Of a stretch of 64,000 nt of DNA, positions 1 through 12,346 are shown piece after piece; position 1 is the first letter of the stretch, and every line of letters begins with the position of its first letter. The translations under genes and the position numbers were made by a program. The notes under the pieces were generated by a model. That model had not been told where the DNA came from and searched no databases. It saw only the letters and a program-made list of their open reading frames with translations. Source of the stretch: Acanthosepion esculentum (lineage: Eukaryota > Mollusca > Cephalopoda > Sepiida > Sepiidae); NCBI GenBank assembly GCA_964036315.1, contig OZ038485.1, positions 72,598,824 through 72,662,823 on the forward strand, given 5' to 3'.

Positions 1-108
1 CTTGCTTTTACACCTAAAATTCAATATTTTTCAAAACTTTGTAAAACTTAAAATTTGCAATATAACTTTGTGAAAACTGTTGAAACTTGTTGAAATCAAT
101 ACTTTTCG

Positions 109-125
109 ATCGATAACATATCGAT
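109..125. other. Dyad ATCGATA-ACA-TATCGAT in each monomer
   Basis: A perfect inverted repeat with 7-bp arms and a 3-base spacer, shown here in the first monomer and present in nearly every type A unit. In type B units the left arm reads ATCGGTA, which breaks one pair. It is the most CpG-dense spot in the monomer (TCGATCGAT..ATCGAT). Such a dyad could be a binding site for a dimeric protein or a small cruciform, but no factor can be named from sequence. The same spot is where the 7-bp and 11-bp deletion monomers lost DNA. Confidence 0.75.
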
Positions 126-128
126 TTT

Positions 129-142
129 CAATAATTTTATTG
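129..142. other. Dyad CAATAA-TT-TTATTG in each monomer
   Basis: A perfect inverted repeat with 6-bp arms and a TT spacer, directly downstream of the ATCGATA dyad and present in almost every unit. Exceptions are few: ATAATGTTATTG at about 9456, 12258 and 13336, the units with TTTTACTGG, and a few with ATTTTGTTGG near 38.4-39.0 kb. Its constancy against the variable flanks is the main reason to note it; any function is inference. Confidence 0.65.
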
Positions 143-204
143 GTTTTCTAAAGATTTCAATAAGTAAATCAATTTTACACGCAACCTTGTTTAACGTTGA
201 AAAA

Positions 205-221
205 CAAGCCAAAACAGCTTG
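205..221. other. Junction dyad CAAGC-(7)-GCTTG between monomers
   Basis: CAAGC, the seven bases CAAAACA, then GCTTG form a small stem-loop spanning the unit boundary. The pairing nearly extends outward (AAAA against TTTT after a one-base bulge). It is shown for the first junction. Variants reading AGAAGCC, AACGAGCC, GCTTCC or GCATTT weaken or break it in some units, so it is less constant than the other two dyads. Confidence 0.55.
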
Positions 222-2442
222 CTTTTAAACCTAAAATTCAATATTTTTCAAAACTTTGTAAAACTTGAAATTTGCAATATAACTTTGTGAAAACAGTTGG
301 AAGTTGTTGAAATGAATACTTTTCGATCGGTAACATAACGATTTTCAAAAATTTTATTGGTTTTCGAAAGATTTCAATAAGTAAATCAATTTTTCAAACA
401 GCCGTGTTTAACGTTGAAAAAGAAGCCAAAACAGCTTGATTTTACACCTAAAATTCAATATTTTTCACACTTTGTAAAACTTAAAATTTGGAATATAACT
501 TTGTGAAAACTATTGAAACTTGTTGAAATCAATACTTTTCGATCGATAACATATCGATTTTCAATAATTTTATTGGTTTTCTAAAGATTTCAATAAGTAA
601 ATCAATTTTACACGCAACCGTGTTTAACGTTGAAAAACAAGCCAAAACAGCTTGCTTTTACACCTAAAATTCAATATTTTTCAAAACTTTGTAAAACTTA
701 AAATTTGCAATATAACTTTGTGCAAACTGTTGAAACTTGTTGAAATCAATAGTTTTCGATCGATAACATATCGATTTTCAATAATTTTATTGGTTTTCTA
801 AAGATTTCAATAAGTAAATCAATTTTACACGCAACCGTGTTTAACGTTGAAAAACAAGCCAAAACAGCTTCCTTTTACACCTAAAATTCAATATTTTTCA
901 AAACTTTGTAAAACTTAAAATTTGCAATATAACTTTGTGAAAACTGTGGAAACTTGTTGAAATCAATACTTTTCGATCGATAACATATCGATTTTCAATA
1001 ATTTTATTGGTTTTCTAAAGATTTCAATAAGTAAATCAATTTTACACGCAACCGTGTTTAACGTTGAAAAACAAGCCAAAACAGCTTGCTTTTACACCTA
1101 AAATTCAATATTTTTCAAAACTTTGTAAAACTTAAAATTTGCAATATAACTTTGTGAAAACTGTTGAAACTTGTTGAAATGAATACTTTTCGATCGGTAA
1201 CATATCGATTTTCAATAATTTTATTGGTTTTCGAAAGATTTCAATAAGTAAATCAATTTTACAAACAACCGTGTTTAAGGTTGAAAAACAATCCAAAACA
1301 GCTTGCTTTTACACCTAAAATTCAATATTTTTCAAAACTTTGTAAAACTTAAAATTTGCAATATAACTTTGTGAAAACTGTTGAAACTTGTTGAAATCAA
1401 CACTTTTCGATCGATAACATATCGATTTTCAATAATTTTATTGGTTTTCTAAAGATTTCAATAAGTAAATCAATTTTACACGCAACCGTGTTTAACGTTG
1501 AAAAACAAGCCAAAACAGCTTGCTTTTACACCTAAAATTCAATATTTTTCATAGCATTGTAAAACTTAAAATTTTCAATATAACTTTGTGAAAACAGTTG
1601 AAAGTTGTTCAAATGAATACTTTTCGATCGGTAACATATCGATTTTCAATAATTTTATTGGTTTTCTAAAGATTTCAATAAGTAAATCAATTTTTCATAC
1701 AGCCGTGTTTAACGTTGAAAAAGAAGCCAAAACAGCGTGCTTTTACACCTAAAATTCAATATTTTTCAAAACTATGTAAAACTTAAAATTTGCAATATAA
1801 CTTTGTGAAAACAGTTGAAACTTGTTGAAATCAATACTTTTCGATCGGTAACATATCGATTTTCAATAATTTTATTGGTTTTCTAAAGATTTCAATAAGT
1901 AAATCAATTTTACACGCAACCGTGTTTAACGTTGAAAAACAAGCCAAAACAGCTTGCTTTTACACCTAAAATTCAATATTTTTCAAAATTTGTAAAACTT
2001 AAAATTTGCAATATAACTTTGTGAAAACTGTTGAAACTTGTTGAAATCATTAGTTTTCGATCGATAACATATCGATTTTCAATAATTTTATTGGTTTTCG
2101 AAAGATTTCAATAAGTAAATCAATATTTCATACAGCCGTGTTTAACGTTGAAAAAGAAGCCAAAACAGCTTGCTTTTACACCTAAAATTCAATATTTTTC
2201 AAAACTTTGTAAAACTTAAAATTTGCAATATAACTTTGTGAAAACTGTTGAAACTTGTTGAAATCAATAGTTTTCGATCGATAACATATCGATTTTCAAT
2301 AATTTTATTGGTTTTCGAAAGATTTCAATAAGTAAATCAATTTTTCATACAGCCGTGTTTAACGTTGAAAAAGAAGCCAAAACAGCTTGCTTTTACACCT
2401 AAAATACAATATTTTTCAAAACTTTGTAAAACTTAAAATTTG

Positions 2443-3254
2443 GAATATAACTTTGTGAAAACTATTGAAACTTGTTGAAATCAATACTTTTCGATCGATA
2501 ACATATCGATTTTCAATAATTTTATTGGTTTTCTAAAGATTTCAATAAGTAAATCAATTTTACACGCAACCGTGTTTAACGTTGAAAAACAAGCCAAAAC
2601 AGCTTGCTTTTACACCTAAAATTCAATATTTTTCAAAACTTTGTAAAACTTAAAATTTGCAATATAACTTTGTGCAAACTGTTGAAACTTGTTGAAATCA
2701 ATAGTTTTCGATCGATAACATATCGATTTTCAATAATTTTATTGGTTTTCTAAAGATTTCAATAAGTAAATCAATTTTACAAACAACCGTGTTTAACGTT
2801 GAAAAACAAGCCAAACCAGCTTGCTTTTACACCTAAAATTTAATATTTTTCAAAACTTTGTAAAACTTAAATTTGCAATATAACTTTGTGTAAACTGTTG
2901 AAACTTGTTGAAATCAATAGTTTTCGATCAATAACATATCTATTTTCAATAATTTTATTGGTTTTCTAAAGATTTCAATAAGTAAATCAATTTTTCATAC
3001 AGCCGTGTTTAACGTTGAAAAACAAGCCAAAACAGCTTGCTTTTACACCTAAAATTCAATATTTTTCAAAACTTTGTAAAACTTAAAATTTGCAATATAA
3101 CTTTGTGAAAACAGTTGAGAGTTGTTGAAATGAATACTTTTCGGTCGGTAAAACATATCGATTTTCAATAATTTTATTGGTTTTCTAAAGATTTCAATAA
3201 GTAAATCAATTTTACAAACAACCGTGTTTAAGTTTGAAAAACAAGCCAAAACAG
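2443..3254 (+). repeat. Monomers linking the two 15-mer copies
   Basis: About four monomers without a match at the corresponding place after copy 2. The first part (2443 to about 2760) repeats the monomer pair seen at 485-800 (GGAATAT..CTATTG, then TGTGCAAACTG), so it is a locally re-used segment. One unit at 3040-3250 carries GGTCGGTAAAACATATCG, with an extra base in the dyad spacer, also seen at about 7705. No non-satellite sequence is present. Confidence 0.7.
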
Positions 3255-6131
3255 CTTGCTTTTACACCTAAAATTCAATATTTTTCAAAACTTTGTAAAA
3301 CTTAAAATTTGCAATATAACTTTGTGAAAACTGTTGAAACTTGTTGAAATCAATACTTTTCGATCGATAACATATCGATTTTCAATAGTTTTATTGGTTT
3401 TCTAAAGATTTCAATAAGTAAATCAATTTTACACGCAACCTTGTTTAACGTTGAAAAACAAGCCAAAACAGCTTGCTTTTAAACCTAAAATTCAATATTT
3501 TTCAAAACTTTGTAAAACTTGAAATTTGCAATATAACTTTGTGAAAACAGTTGGAAGTTGTTGAAATGAATACTTTTCGATCGGTAACATAACGATTTTC
3601 AAAAATTTTATTGGTTTTCGAAAGATTTCAATAAGTAAATCAATTTTTCAAACAGCCGTGTTTAACGTTGAAAAAGAAGCCAAAACAGCTTGATTTTACA
3701 CCTAAAATTCAATATTTTTCACACTTTGTAAAACTTAAAATTTGGAATATAACTTTGTGAAAACTATTGAAACTTGTTGAAATCAATACTTTTCGATCGA
3801 TAACATATCGATTTTCAATAATTTTATTGGTTTTCTAAAGATTTCAATAAGTAAATCAATTTTACACGCAACCGTGTTTAACGTTGAAAAACAAGCCAAA
3901 ACAGCTTGCTTTTACACCTAAAATTCAATATTTTTCAAAACTTTGTAAAACTTAAAATTTGCAATATAACTTTGTGCAAACTGTTGAAACTTGTTGAAAT
4001 CAATAGTTTTCGATCGATAACATATCGATTTTCAATAATTTTATTGGTTTTCTAAAGATTTCAATAAGTAAATCAATTTTACACGCAACCGTGTTTAACG
4101 TTGAAAAACAAGCCAAAACAGCTTCCTTTTACACCTAAAATTCAATATTTTTCAAAACTTTGTAAAACTTAAAATTTGCAATATAACTTTGTGAAAACTG
4201 TGGAAACTTGTTGAAATCAATACTTTTCGATCGATAACATATCGATTTTCAATAATTTTATTGGTTTTCTAAAGATTTCAATAAGTAAATCAATTTTACA
4301 CGCAACCGTGTTTAACGTTGAAAAACAAGCCAAAACAGCTTGCTTTTACACCTAAAATTCAATATTTTTCAAAACTTTGTAAAACTTAAAATTTGCAATA
4401 TAACTTTGTGAAAACTGTTGAAACTTGTTGAAATGAATACTTTTCGATCGGTAACATATCGATTTTCAATAATTTTATTGGTTTTCGAAAGATTTCAATA
4501 AGTAAATCAATTTTACAAACAACCGTGTTTAAGGTTGAAAAACAAGCCAAAACAGCTTGCTTTTACACCTAAAATTCAATATTTTTCAAAACTTTGTAAA
4601 ACTTAAAATTTGCAATATAACTTTGTGAAAACTGTTGAAACTTGTTGAAATCAACACTTTTCGATCGATAACATATCGATTTTCAATAATTTTATTGGTT
4701 TTCTAAAGATTTCAATAAGTAAATCAATTTTACACGCAACCGTGTTTAACGTTGAAAAACAAGCCAAAACAGCTTGCTTTTACACCTAAAATTCAAAATT
4801 TTTCATAGCATTGTAAAACTTAAAATTTTCAATATAACTTTGTGAAAACAGTTGAAAGTTGTTCAAATGAATACTTTTCGATCGGTAACATATCGATTTT
4901 CAATAATTTTATTGGTTTTCGAAAGATTTCAATAAGTAAATCAATTTTACAAACAACCGTGTTTAAGGTTGAAAAACAATCCAAAACAGCTTGCTTTTAC
5001 ACCTAAAATTCAATATTTTTCAAAACTTTGTAAAACTTAAAATTTGCAATATAACTTTGTGAAAACTGTTGAAACTTGTTGAAATCAACACTTTTCGATC
5101 GATAACATATCGATTTTCAATAATTTTATTGGTTTTCTAAAGATTTCAATAAGTAAATCAATTTTACACGCAACCGTGTTTAACGTTGAAAAACAAGCCA
5201 AAACAGCTTGCTTTTACACCTAAAATTCAATATTTTTCATAGCATTGTAAAACTTAAAATTTTCAATATAACTTTGTGAAAACAGTTGAAAGTTGTTCAA
5301 ATGAATACTTTTCGATCGGTAACATATCGATTTTCGATAATTTTATTGGTTTTCTAAAGATTTCAATAAGTAAATCAATTTTTCATACAGCCGTGTTTAA
5401 CGTTGAAAAAGAAGCCAAAACAGCGTGCTTTTACACCTAAAATTCAATATTTTTCAAAACTATGTAAAACTTAAAATTTGCAATATAACTTTGTGAAAAC
5501 AGTTGAAACTTGTTGAAATCAATACTTTTCGATCGGTAACATATCGATTTTCAATAATTTTATTGGTTTTCTAAAGATTTCAATAAGTAAATCAATTTTA
5601 CACGCAACCGTGTTTAACGTTGAAAAACAAGCCAAAACAGCTTGCTTTTACACCTAAAATTCAATATTTTTCAAAACTTTGTAAAACTTAAAATTTGCAA
5701 TATAACTTTGTGAAAACTGTTGAAACTTGTTGAAATCATTAGTTTTCGATCGATAACATATCGATTTTCAATAATTTTATTGGTTTTCGAAAGATTTCAA
5801 TAAGTAAATCAATATTTCATACAGCCGTGTTTAACGTTGAAAAAGAAGCCAAAACAGCTTGCTTTTACACCTAAAATTCAATATTTTTCAAAACTTTGTA
5901 AAACTTAAAATTTGCAATATAACTTTGTGAAAACTGTTGAAACTTGTTGAAATCAATAGTTTTCGATCGATAACATATCGATTTTCAATAATTTTATTGG
6001 TTTTCGAAAGATTTCAATAAGTAAATCAATTTTTCATACAGCCGTGTTTAACGTTGAAAAAGAAGCCAAAACAGCTTGCTTTTACACCTAAAATACAATA
6101 TTTTTCAAAACTTTGTAAAACTTAAAATTTG
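3255..6131 (+). repeat. 15-monomer HOR, copy 2 (expanded)
   Basis: Second copy of the block at 1-2442. It follows copy 1 at offset 3254 up to the CATAGCATTGT mark at 4804. It then holds two extra monomers, so the second CATAGCATTGT is at 5238 (434 bp = 2 x 217 later) and the offset becomes 3688-3689 to the end. Matching marks include CAGCGTGC at 5421, TCATTAGTTTT at about 5737 and AAAATACAAT at 6090. Confidence 0.85.
4773..5206 (+). repeat. Two-monomer (434-bp) insertion in HOR copy 2
   Basis: A pair of monomers (CATAGCATTGT unit plus TCAACACTTTT unit) is present one time more than in copy 1. Exact edges cannot be set because the duplicated units are nearly identical; the switch lies between the CATAGC mark at 4804 and the GTTTTCGAAAG at about 4916. 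The added segment carries ACAATCCAAAAC (about 4977), a variant found in copy 1 at about 1288 but not in the equivalent unit of copy 2 (ACAAGCC at about 4541). That suggests the insert came from a copy-1-like template. Confidence 0.75.
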
Positions 6132-9100
6132 CAATATAACTTTGTGAAAACTGTTGAAACTTGTTGAAATGAATACTTTTCGATCGGTAACATATCGATT
6201 TTCAATAATTTTATTGGTTTTCTAAAGATTTCAATAAGTAAATCAATTTTACAAACAAACGTGTTTAAGGTAGAAAAACAAGCCAAAACAGCTTGCTTTT
6301 ACACCTAAAATTCAATATTTTCAAAACTTTGTAAAACTTAAAATTTGCAATATAACTTTGTGAAAACAGTTGAAAGTTGTTGAAATGAATACTTTTCGAT
6401 CGGTAACATATCGATTTTAAATAATTTTATTGGTTTTCTAAAGATTTCAATAAGTAAATCAATTTTTCATACAGCCGTGTTTAACGTTGAAAAAGAAGCC
6501 AAAACAGCTTGCTTTTACACTTAAAATTCAATATTTTTCAAAACTTTGTAAAACTTAAAATTTGCAATATAACTTTGTGAAAACTGTTGAGACTTGTTGA
6601 AATCAATAGTTTTCGATCGATAACATATCGATTTTCAATAATTTTATTGGTTTTCTAAAGATTTCAATAAGTAAATCAATTTTACAAACAACCGTGTTTA
6701 ACGTTGAAAAACAAGCCAAAACAGCTTGCTTTTACACCTAAAATTCAATATTTTTCAAAACTTTGTAAAACTTAAAATTTGCAATATAACTTTGTGCAAA
6801 ATGTTGAAACTTGTTGAAATCAATAGTTTTCGATCGATAACATATCGATTTTCAATAATTTTATTGGTCTTCTAAAGATTTCAATAAGTAAATCAATTTT
6901 TCATACAGCCGTGTTTAACGTTGAAAAACAAGCCAAAACAGCTTGCTTTTACACCTAAAATTCAATATTTTTCAAAACTTTGTAAAACTTAAAATTTGCA
7001 ATATAACTTTGTGAAAACCGTTGAAACTTGTTGAAATCAATACTTTTCGATCGATAACATATCGATTTTCAATAATTTTATTGGTTTTCTAAAGATTTCA
7101 ATAAGTAAATCAATTTTTCATACAGCCGTGTTTAACGTTGAAAAACAAGCCATAACAGCTTGCTTTTACACCTAAAATTCAATATTTTTCAAAACTTTGT
7201 AAAACTTAAAATTTGCAATATAACTTTGTGAAAACAGTTGAGAGTTGTTGAAATTAATACTTTTCGATCGGTAACATATCGATTTTCAATAATTTTATTG
7301 GTTTTCTAAAGATTTCAATAAGTAAATCAATTTTACAAACAACCGTGTTTAAGGTTGAAAAACAAGCCAAAACAGCTTGCTTTTACACCGAAAATTCAAT
7401 ATTTTTCAAAACTTTGTAAAACTTAAAATTTGCAATATAACTTTGTGCAATCTGTTGAAACTTGTTGAAATCAATATTTTTCGATCGATAACATATCGAT
7501 TTTCAATAATTTTATTGGTTTTCGAAAGATTTCAATAAGTAAATCAATTTTTCATACAGCCGTGTTTAACGTTGAAAAAGAAGCCAAAACAGCTTGCTTT
7601 TAAACCTAAAATTCAATATTTTTCAAAACTTTGTAAAACTTAAAATTTGCAATATAACTTTGTGAAAACAGTTGAGAGTTGTTGAAATGAATACTTTTCG
7701 ATCGGTAAAACATATCGATTTTCAATAATTTTATTGGTTTTCTAAAGATTTCAATAAGTAAATCAATTTTACAAACAGCCGTGTTTAACGTTGAAAAAGA
7801 AGCCAAAACAGCTTGATTTTACACCTAAAATTCAATATTTTTCACACTTTGTAAAACTTAAAATTTGGAATATAACTTTGTGAAAACTATTGAAACTTGT
7901 TGAAATCAATACTTTTCGATCGATAACATATCGATTTTCAATAATTTTATTGGTTTTCTAAAGATTTCAATAAGTAAATCAAATTTACACGCAACCGTGT
8001 TAACGTTGAAAAACAAGCCAAAACAGCTTGCTTTTACACCTAAAATTCAATATTTTTCAAAACTTTGTAAAACTTAAAATTTGCAATATAACTTTGTGAA
8101 AACAGTTGAAAGTTGTTGAAATGAATACTTTTCGATCGGTAACATATCGATTTTCAATAATTTTATTGGTTTTCTAAAGATTTCAATAAGTAAATCAATT
8201 TTTCATACAGCCGTGTTTAACGTTGAAAAAGAAGCCAAAACAGCTTGCTTTTACACCTAAAATTCAATATTTTTCAAAGCTTTGTAAAACTTAAAATTTG
8301 CAATATAACTTTGTGAAAACTATTTAAACTTGTTGAAATCAATACTTTTCGATCGATAACATATCGATTTTCAATAATTTTATTGGTTTTCTAAAGATTT
8401 CAATAAGTAAATCAATTTTACACGCAACCTTGTTTAACGTTGAAAAACAAGCCAAAACAGCTTGCTTTTACACCTAAAATTCAATATTTTCAAAACTTTG
8501 TAAAACTTAAAATTTGCAATATAACTTTGTGAAAACTGTTGAAACTTGTTGAAATGAATACTTTTCGATCGGTAACATATCGATTTTTAATTATTTTATT
8601 GGTTTTCTAAAGATTTCAATAAGTAAATCAATTTTACAAACAACCGTGTTTAAGGTTGAAAAACAAGCCAAAACAGCTTGCTTTTACACCTAAAATTCAA
8701 TATTTTTCAAAACTTTGTAAAACTTAAAATTTGCAATATAACTTTGTGAAAACTGTTGAAACTTGTTGAAATCAATACTTTTCGACCGATAACATATCGA
8801 TTTTCAATAATTTTATTGGTTTTCTAAAGATTTCAATAAGTAAATCAATTTTACACGCAACCTTGTTTAACGTTGAAAAACAAGCCAAAACAGCATGCTT
8901 TTACACGTAAAATTCAATATTTTTCAAAACTATGTAAAACTTAAAATTTGCAATATAACTTTGTGAAAACTGTTGAAACTTGTTGAAATCAATACTTTTC
9001 GATCGATAACATATCGATTTTCAATAATTTTATTGGTTTTCTAAAGATTTCAATAAGTAAATCAATTTTACACGCAACCGTGTTTAACGTTGAAAAACAA

Positions 9101-10845
9101 GCCAAAACAGCTTGCTTTTACACCTAAAATTCAATATTTTTCAAAAGTTTGTAAAACTTAAAATTTGCAATATAACTTTGTGAAAACAGTTGAAAGTTGT
9201 TTAAATGAATACTTTTCGCTCGGTAACATATCGATTTTCAATAATTTTATTGGTTTTCTAAAGATTTCAATAAGTAAATCAATTTTACAAACAACCGTGT
9301 TTAAGGTTGAAAAACAAGCCAAAACAGCTTGCTTTTACACCTAAAATTTAATATTATTCAAAACTTTGTAAAACTTAAAATTTGCAATATAACTTTGTGC
9401 AAACTGTTGAAAGTTGTTGAAATCAATAGTTTTCGATCGATAACATATCGATTTCCAATAATGTTATTGGTTTTCTAAAGATTTCAATAAGTACATCAAT
9501 TTTACACGCAACCTTGTTTAACGTTGAAAAACAAGCCAAAACAGCTTCCTTTTACACCTAAAATTCAATATTTTTCAGAACATTGTAAAACTTAAAATTT
9601 GCAATATAACTTTGTGAAAACTGTTGAAACTTGTTGAAATCAATACTTTTCGATCGATAACATATCGATTTTCAATAATTTTATTGGTTTTCTAAAGATT
9701 CCAATAAGTAAATCAATTTTACAAACAACAGTGTTTAACGTTGAAAAACAAGCCAAAACAGCTTGCTTTTACACCTAAAATTCAACATTTTTCAAAACAT
9801 TGTAAAACTTAAAATTTGCAATATAACTTTGTGAAAACTGTTGAAACTTGTTGAAATCAATAGTTTTCGATCGATAACATATCGATTTTCAATAATTTTA
9901 TTGGTTTTCTAAAGATTTCAATAAGTAAATCAATTTTACACGCAACCGTGTTTAACGTTGAAAAACAAGCCAAAACAGCTTGCTTTTACACCTAAAATTC
10001 AATATTTTTCAAAACTTTGTAAAACTTAAAATTTGCAATATAACTGTGTGAAAACTGTTGAAACTTGTTGAAATGACTACTTTTCGATCGGTAACATATC
10101 GATTTTCAATAATTTTATTGGTTTTCTAAAGATTTCAATAAGTAAATCAATTTTACAAACAACCGTGTTTAAGGTTGAAAAACAAACCAAAACAGCTTGC
10201 TTTTACACCTAAAAGTCAATATTTTTCAAAACTTTGTAAAACTTAAAATTTGCAATATAACTTTGTGCAAACTGTTCAAACTTGTTGAAATCAATAGTTT
10301 TCGATAGATAACATATCGATTTTCAATAATTTTATTGGTTTTCTAAAGATTTCAATAAGTAAATCAATATTACACGCAACGTTGTTTAACGTTGAAAAAC
10401 AAGCCAAAACAGCTACCTTTTACACCTAAAATTCAATATTTTTCAAAACTTTGTAAAACTTAAAATTTGCAATATAACTTTGTGAAAACTGTTGAAACTT
10501 GTTGAAATGAATACTTTTCGATCGGTAACATATCGATTTTCAAAATTTTATTGGTTTTCTAAAGATTTCAATAAGTAAATCAATGTTACAAACAACCGTG
10601 TTTAACGTTGAAAAACAAGCCAAAACAGCTTGCTTTTACACCTAAAATTCAATATTTTTCAAAACTTTGTAAAACTTAAAATTTGCAATATAACTTTGTG
10701 AAAACTGTTGAAACTTGTTGAAATCAATACTTTTCGATCGATAACATATCGATTTTCAATAATTTTATTGGTTTTCTAAAGATTTCAATAAGTAAATCAA
10801 TTTTACACGCAACCTTGTTTAACGTTGAAAAACAAGCCAAAACAG

Positions 10846-11052
10846 CTTCCTTTTACACCTAAAATTCAATATTTTTCAGAACTTTGTAAAACTTAAAATT
10901 TGCAATATAACTTTGTGAAAACTGTTGAAATCAATAGTTTTCGATCGATAACATATCGATTTTCAATAATTTTATTGGTTTTCTAAAGATTTCAATAGGT
11001 AAATCAATTTTACACGCAACCGTGTTTAACGTTGAAAAAGAAGCCAAAACAG
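10846..11052 (+). repeat. 207-bp deletion monomer
   Basis: This unit lacks 10 bp between the direct repeats in CTGTTGAAACTTGTTGAAATC and reads CTGTTGAAATC. The loss fits slippage between the two TGTTGAAA words. The same change is seen at 13642-13848, so it was either copied or arose twice. Confidence 0.85.
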
Positions 11053-11486
11053 CTTGCTTTTACACCTAAAATTCAATATTTTTCAAAACTTTGTAAAACT
11101 TAAAATTTGCAATATAACTTTGTGAAAACTGTTGAAACTTGTTGAAATGAATACTTTTCGATCGGTAACATATCGATTTTCAATAATTTTATTGGTTTTC
11201 TAAAGATTTCAATAAGTAAATCAATTTTACACGCAACCGTGTTTAACGTTGAAAAACAAGCCAAAACAGCTTGCTTTTACACCTAAAATTCAATATTTTT
11301 CAAAAGTTTGTAAAACTTAAAATTTGCAATATAATTTTGTGAAAACTGTTGAAACTTGTTGAAATCAATACTTTTCGATCGATAACATATCGATTTTCAA
11401 TAATTTTATTGGTTTTCTAAAGATTTCAATAAGTAAATCAATTTTTCATACAGCCGTGTTTAACGTTGAAAAAGAAGCCAAAACAG

Positions 11487-11696
11487 CTTCCTTTTACACC
11501 TAAAATTCAATATTTTTCAAAACTTTGTAAAACTTAAAATTTTCAATATAACTTTGTGAAAACTGTTGAAACTTGTTGAAATCAATAGTTTTCGATCGAT
11601 CGATTTTCAATAATTTTATTGGTTTTCTAAAGATTTCAATAAGTAAATCAATTTTACACGCAACCGTGTTTAACGTTGAAAAACAAGCCAAAACAG
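11487..11696 (+). repeat. 210-bp deletion monomer
   Basis: A unit starting CTTCC in which the dyad region reads CGATCGATCGATTTTC: 7 bp (AACATAT) are missing, removing the spacer and part of the right arm. This is the leftmost of seven such units. The deletion keeps a minus-strand frame of 63 codons open, which is incidental. Confidence 0.9.
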
Positions 11697-12129
11697 CTTG
11701 CCTTTACACCTAAAATTCAATATTTTTCAAAACTTTGTAAAACTTAAAATTTGCAATATAACTTTGTGAAAACTGTTGAAACTTGTTGAAATGAATACTT
11801 TTCGATCGGTAACATATCGATTTTCAATAATTTTATTGGTTTTCTAAAGATTTCAATAAGTAAATCAATATTACACGCAACGTTGTTTAACGTTGAAAAA
11901 CAAGCCAAAACAGCTACCTTTTACACCTAAAATTCAATATTTTTCAAAACTTTGTAAAACTTAAAATTTGCAATATAACTTTGTGAAAACTGTTGAAACT
12001 TGTTGAAATGAATACTTTTCGATCGGTAACATATCGATTTTCAAAATTTTATTGGTTTTCTAAAGATTTCAATAAGTAAATCAATGTTACAAACAACCGT
12101 GTTTAACGTAGAAAAACAAGCCAAAACAG

Positions 12130-12346
12130 CTTGCTTTTACACCTAAAATTCAATATTTTTCAAAACTTTGTAAAACTTAAAATTTGCAATATAACTATGT
12201 GAAAACTGTTGAAACTTGTGGAAATCAATAGTTTTCGATCGATAACATATCGATTTCCAATAATGTTATTGGTTTTCTAAAGATTTCAATAAGTACATCA
12301 ATTTTACACGCAACCTTGTTTAACGTTGAAAAACAAGCCAAAACAG
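12130..12346 (+). repeat. Variant monomer with mutated dyads, copy 1
   Basis: It carries a linked set of rare changes: AACTATGTG, TTGTGGAAATC, ATTTCCAATAATGTTATTGG and AAGTACATC. The same set recurs at 13208-13424 (offset 1078 = 5 monomers minus the 7-bp deletion). An older relative with part of the set lies at about 9340-9540. Confidence 0.75.

Larger units (their letters stand above)
1..217 (+). repeat. Representative satellite monomer (217 bp)
   Basis: This unit serves as the coordinate frame for monomer positions used elsewhere. It runs from CTTGCTTTTA to AAAACAG. It contains five CAATA words (positions 22, 58, 97, 129, 158), several GTTGAAA/TTGTTGAAAT words at 80-95, and three dyads at 109-125, 129-142 and 205-221. 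The recurrent CAATA and GTTGAA words suggest the monomer may itself have grown from shorter repeats, but no regular internal period is clear. Most copy-to-copy variation falls at 50-53 (TAAAA or TAAGA), 72-74, 77-114 and 176-197. The stretch from about 126 to 172 changes least. Confidence 0.9.
1..2442 (+). repeat. 15-monomer HOR, copy 1 (matching part)
   Basis: Bases 1-2442 reappear at 3255-6131 in the same order with the same rare marks: TTTTAAACC, TTCACACTTTG, GGAATAT with CTATTGAAAC, AACAGCTTCC, TCAACACTTTT, CATAGCATTGT (1550), CAGCGTGC (1733), TCATTAGTTTT (about 2047) and AAAATACAAT (2401). The offset is 3254 bp, which is 15 monomers minus one base. After 2442 this copy reads TTTGGAATAT where the other reads TTTGCAATAT, and the two part. 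Confidence 0.85.
6132..12346 (+). repeat. Diverged mosaic of satellite monomers, left domain
   Basis: About 29 monomers with no clean long HOR that I could follow by eye. ACACGCAACC, ACAAACAACC and TTTCATACAGCC units alternate irregularly. Private changes are commoner than further right: TTAATATTATTC at about 9348, ATTTCCAATAATGTTATTGG at about 9451, CGATAGATAAC at about 10302, and AATATTACACGCAACGTTG at about 10366. Short re-used pieces occur: the unit with CAGCTACC is at 10413 and again at 11914 (offset 1501). Nothing other than satellite is present. Confidence 0.8.

Noticed and set aside
101..125. CENP-B box-like motif at TTTCGATCGGTAACATA
   Set aside because: It shares only the TTCG with the known box pattern (NTTCGNNNNANNCGGGN); the required A and CGGG positions do not match on this strand, and I saw no match on the other.
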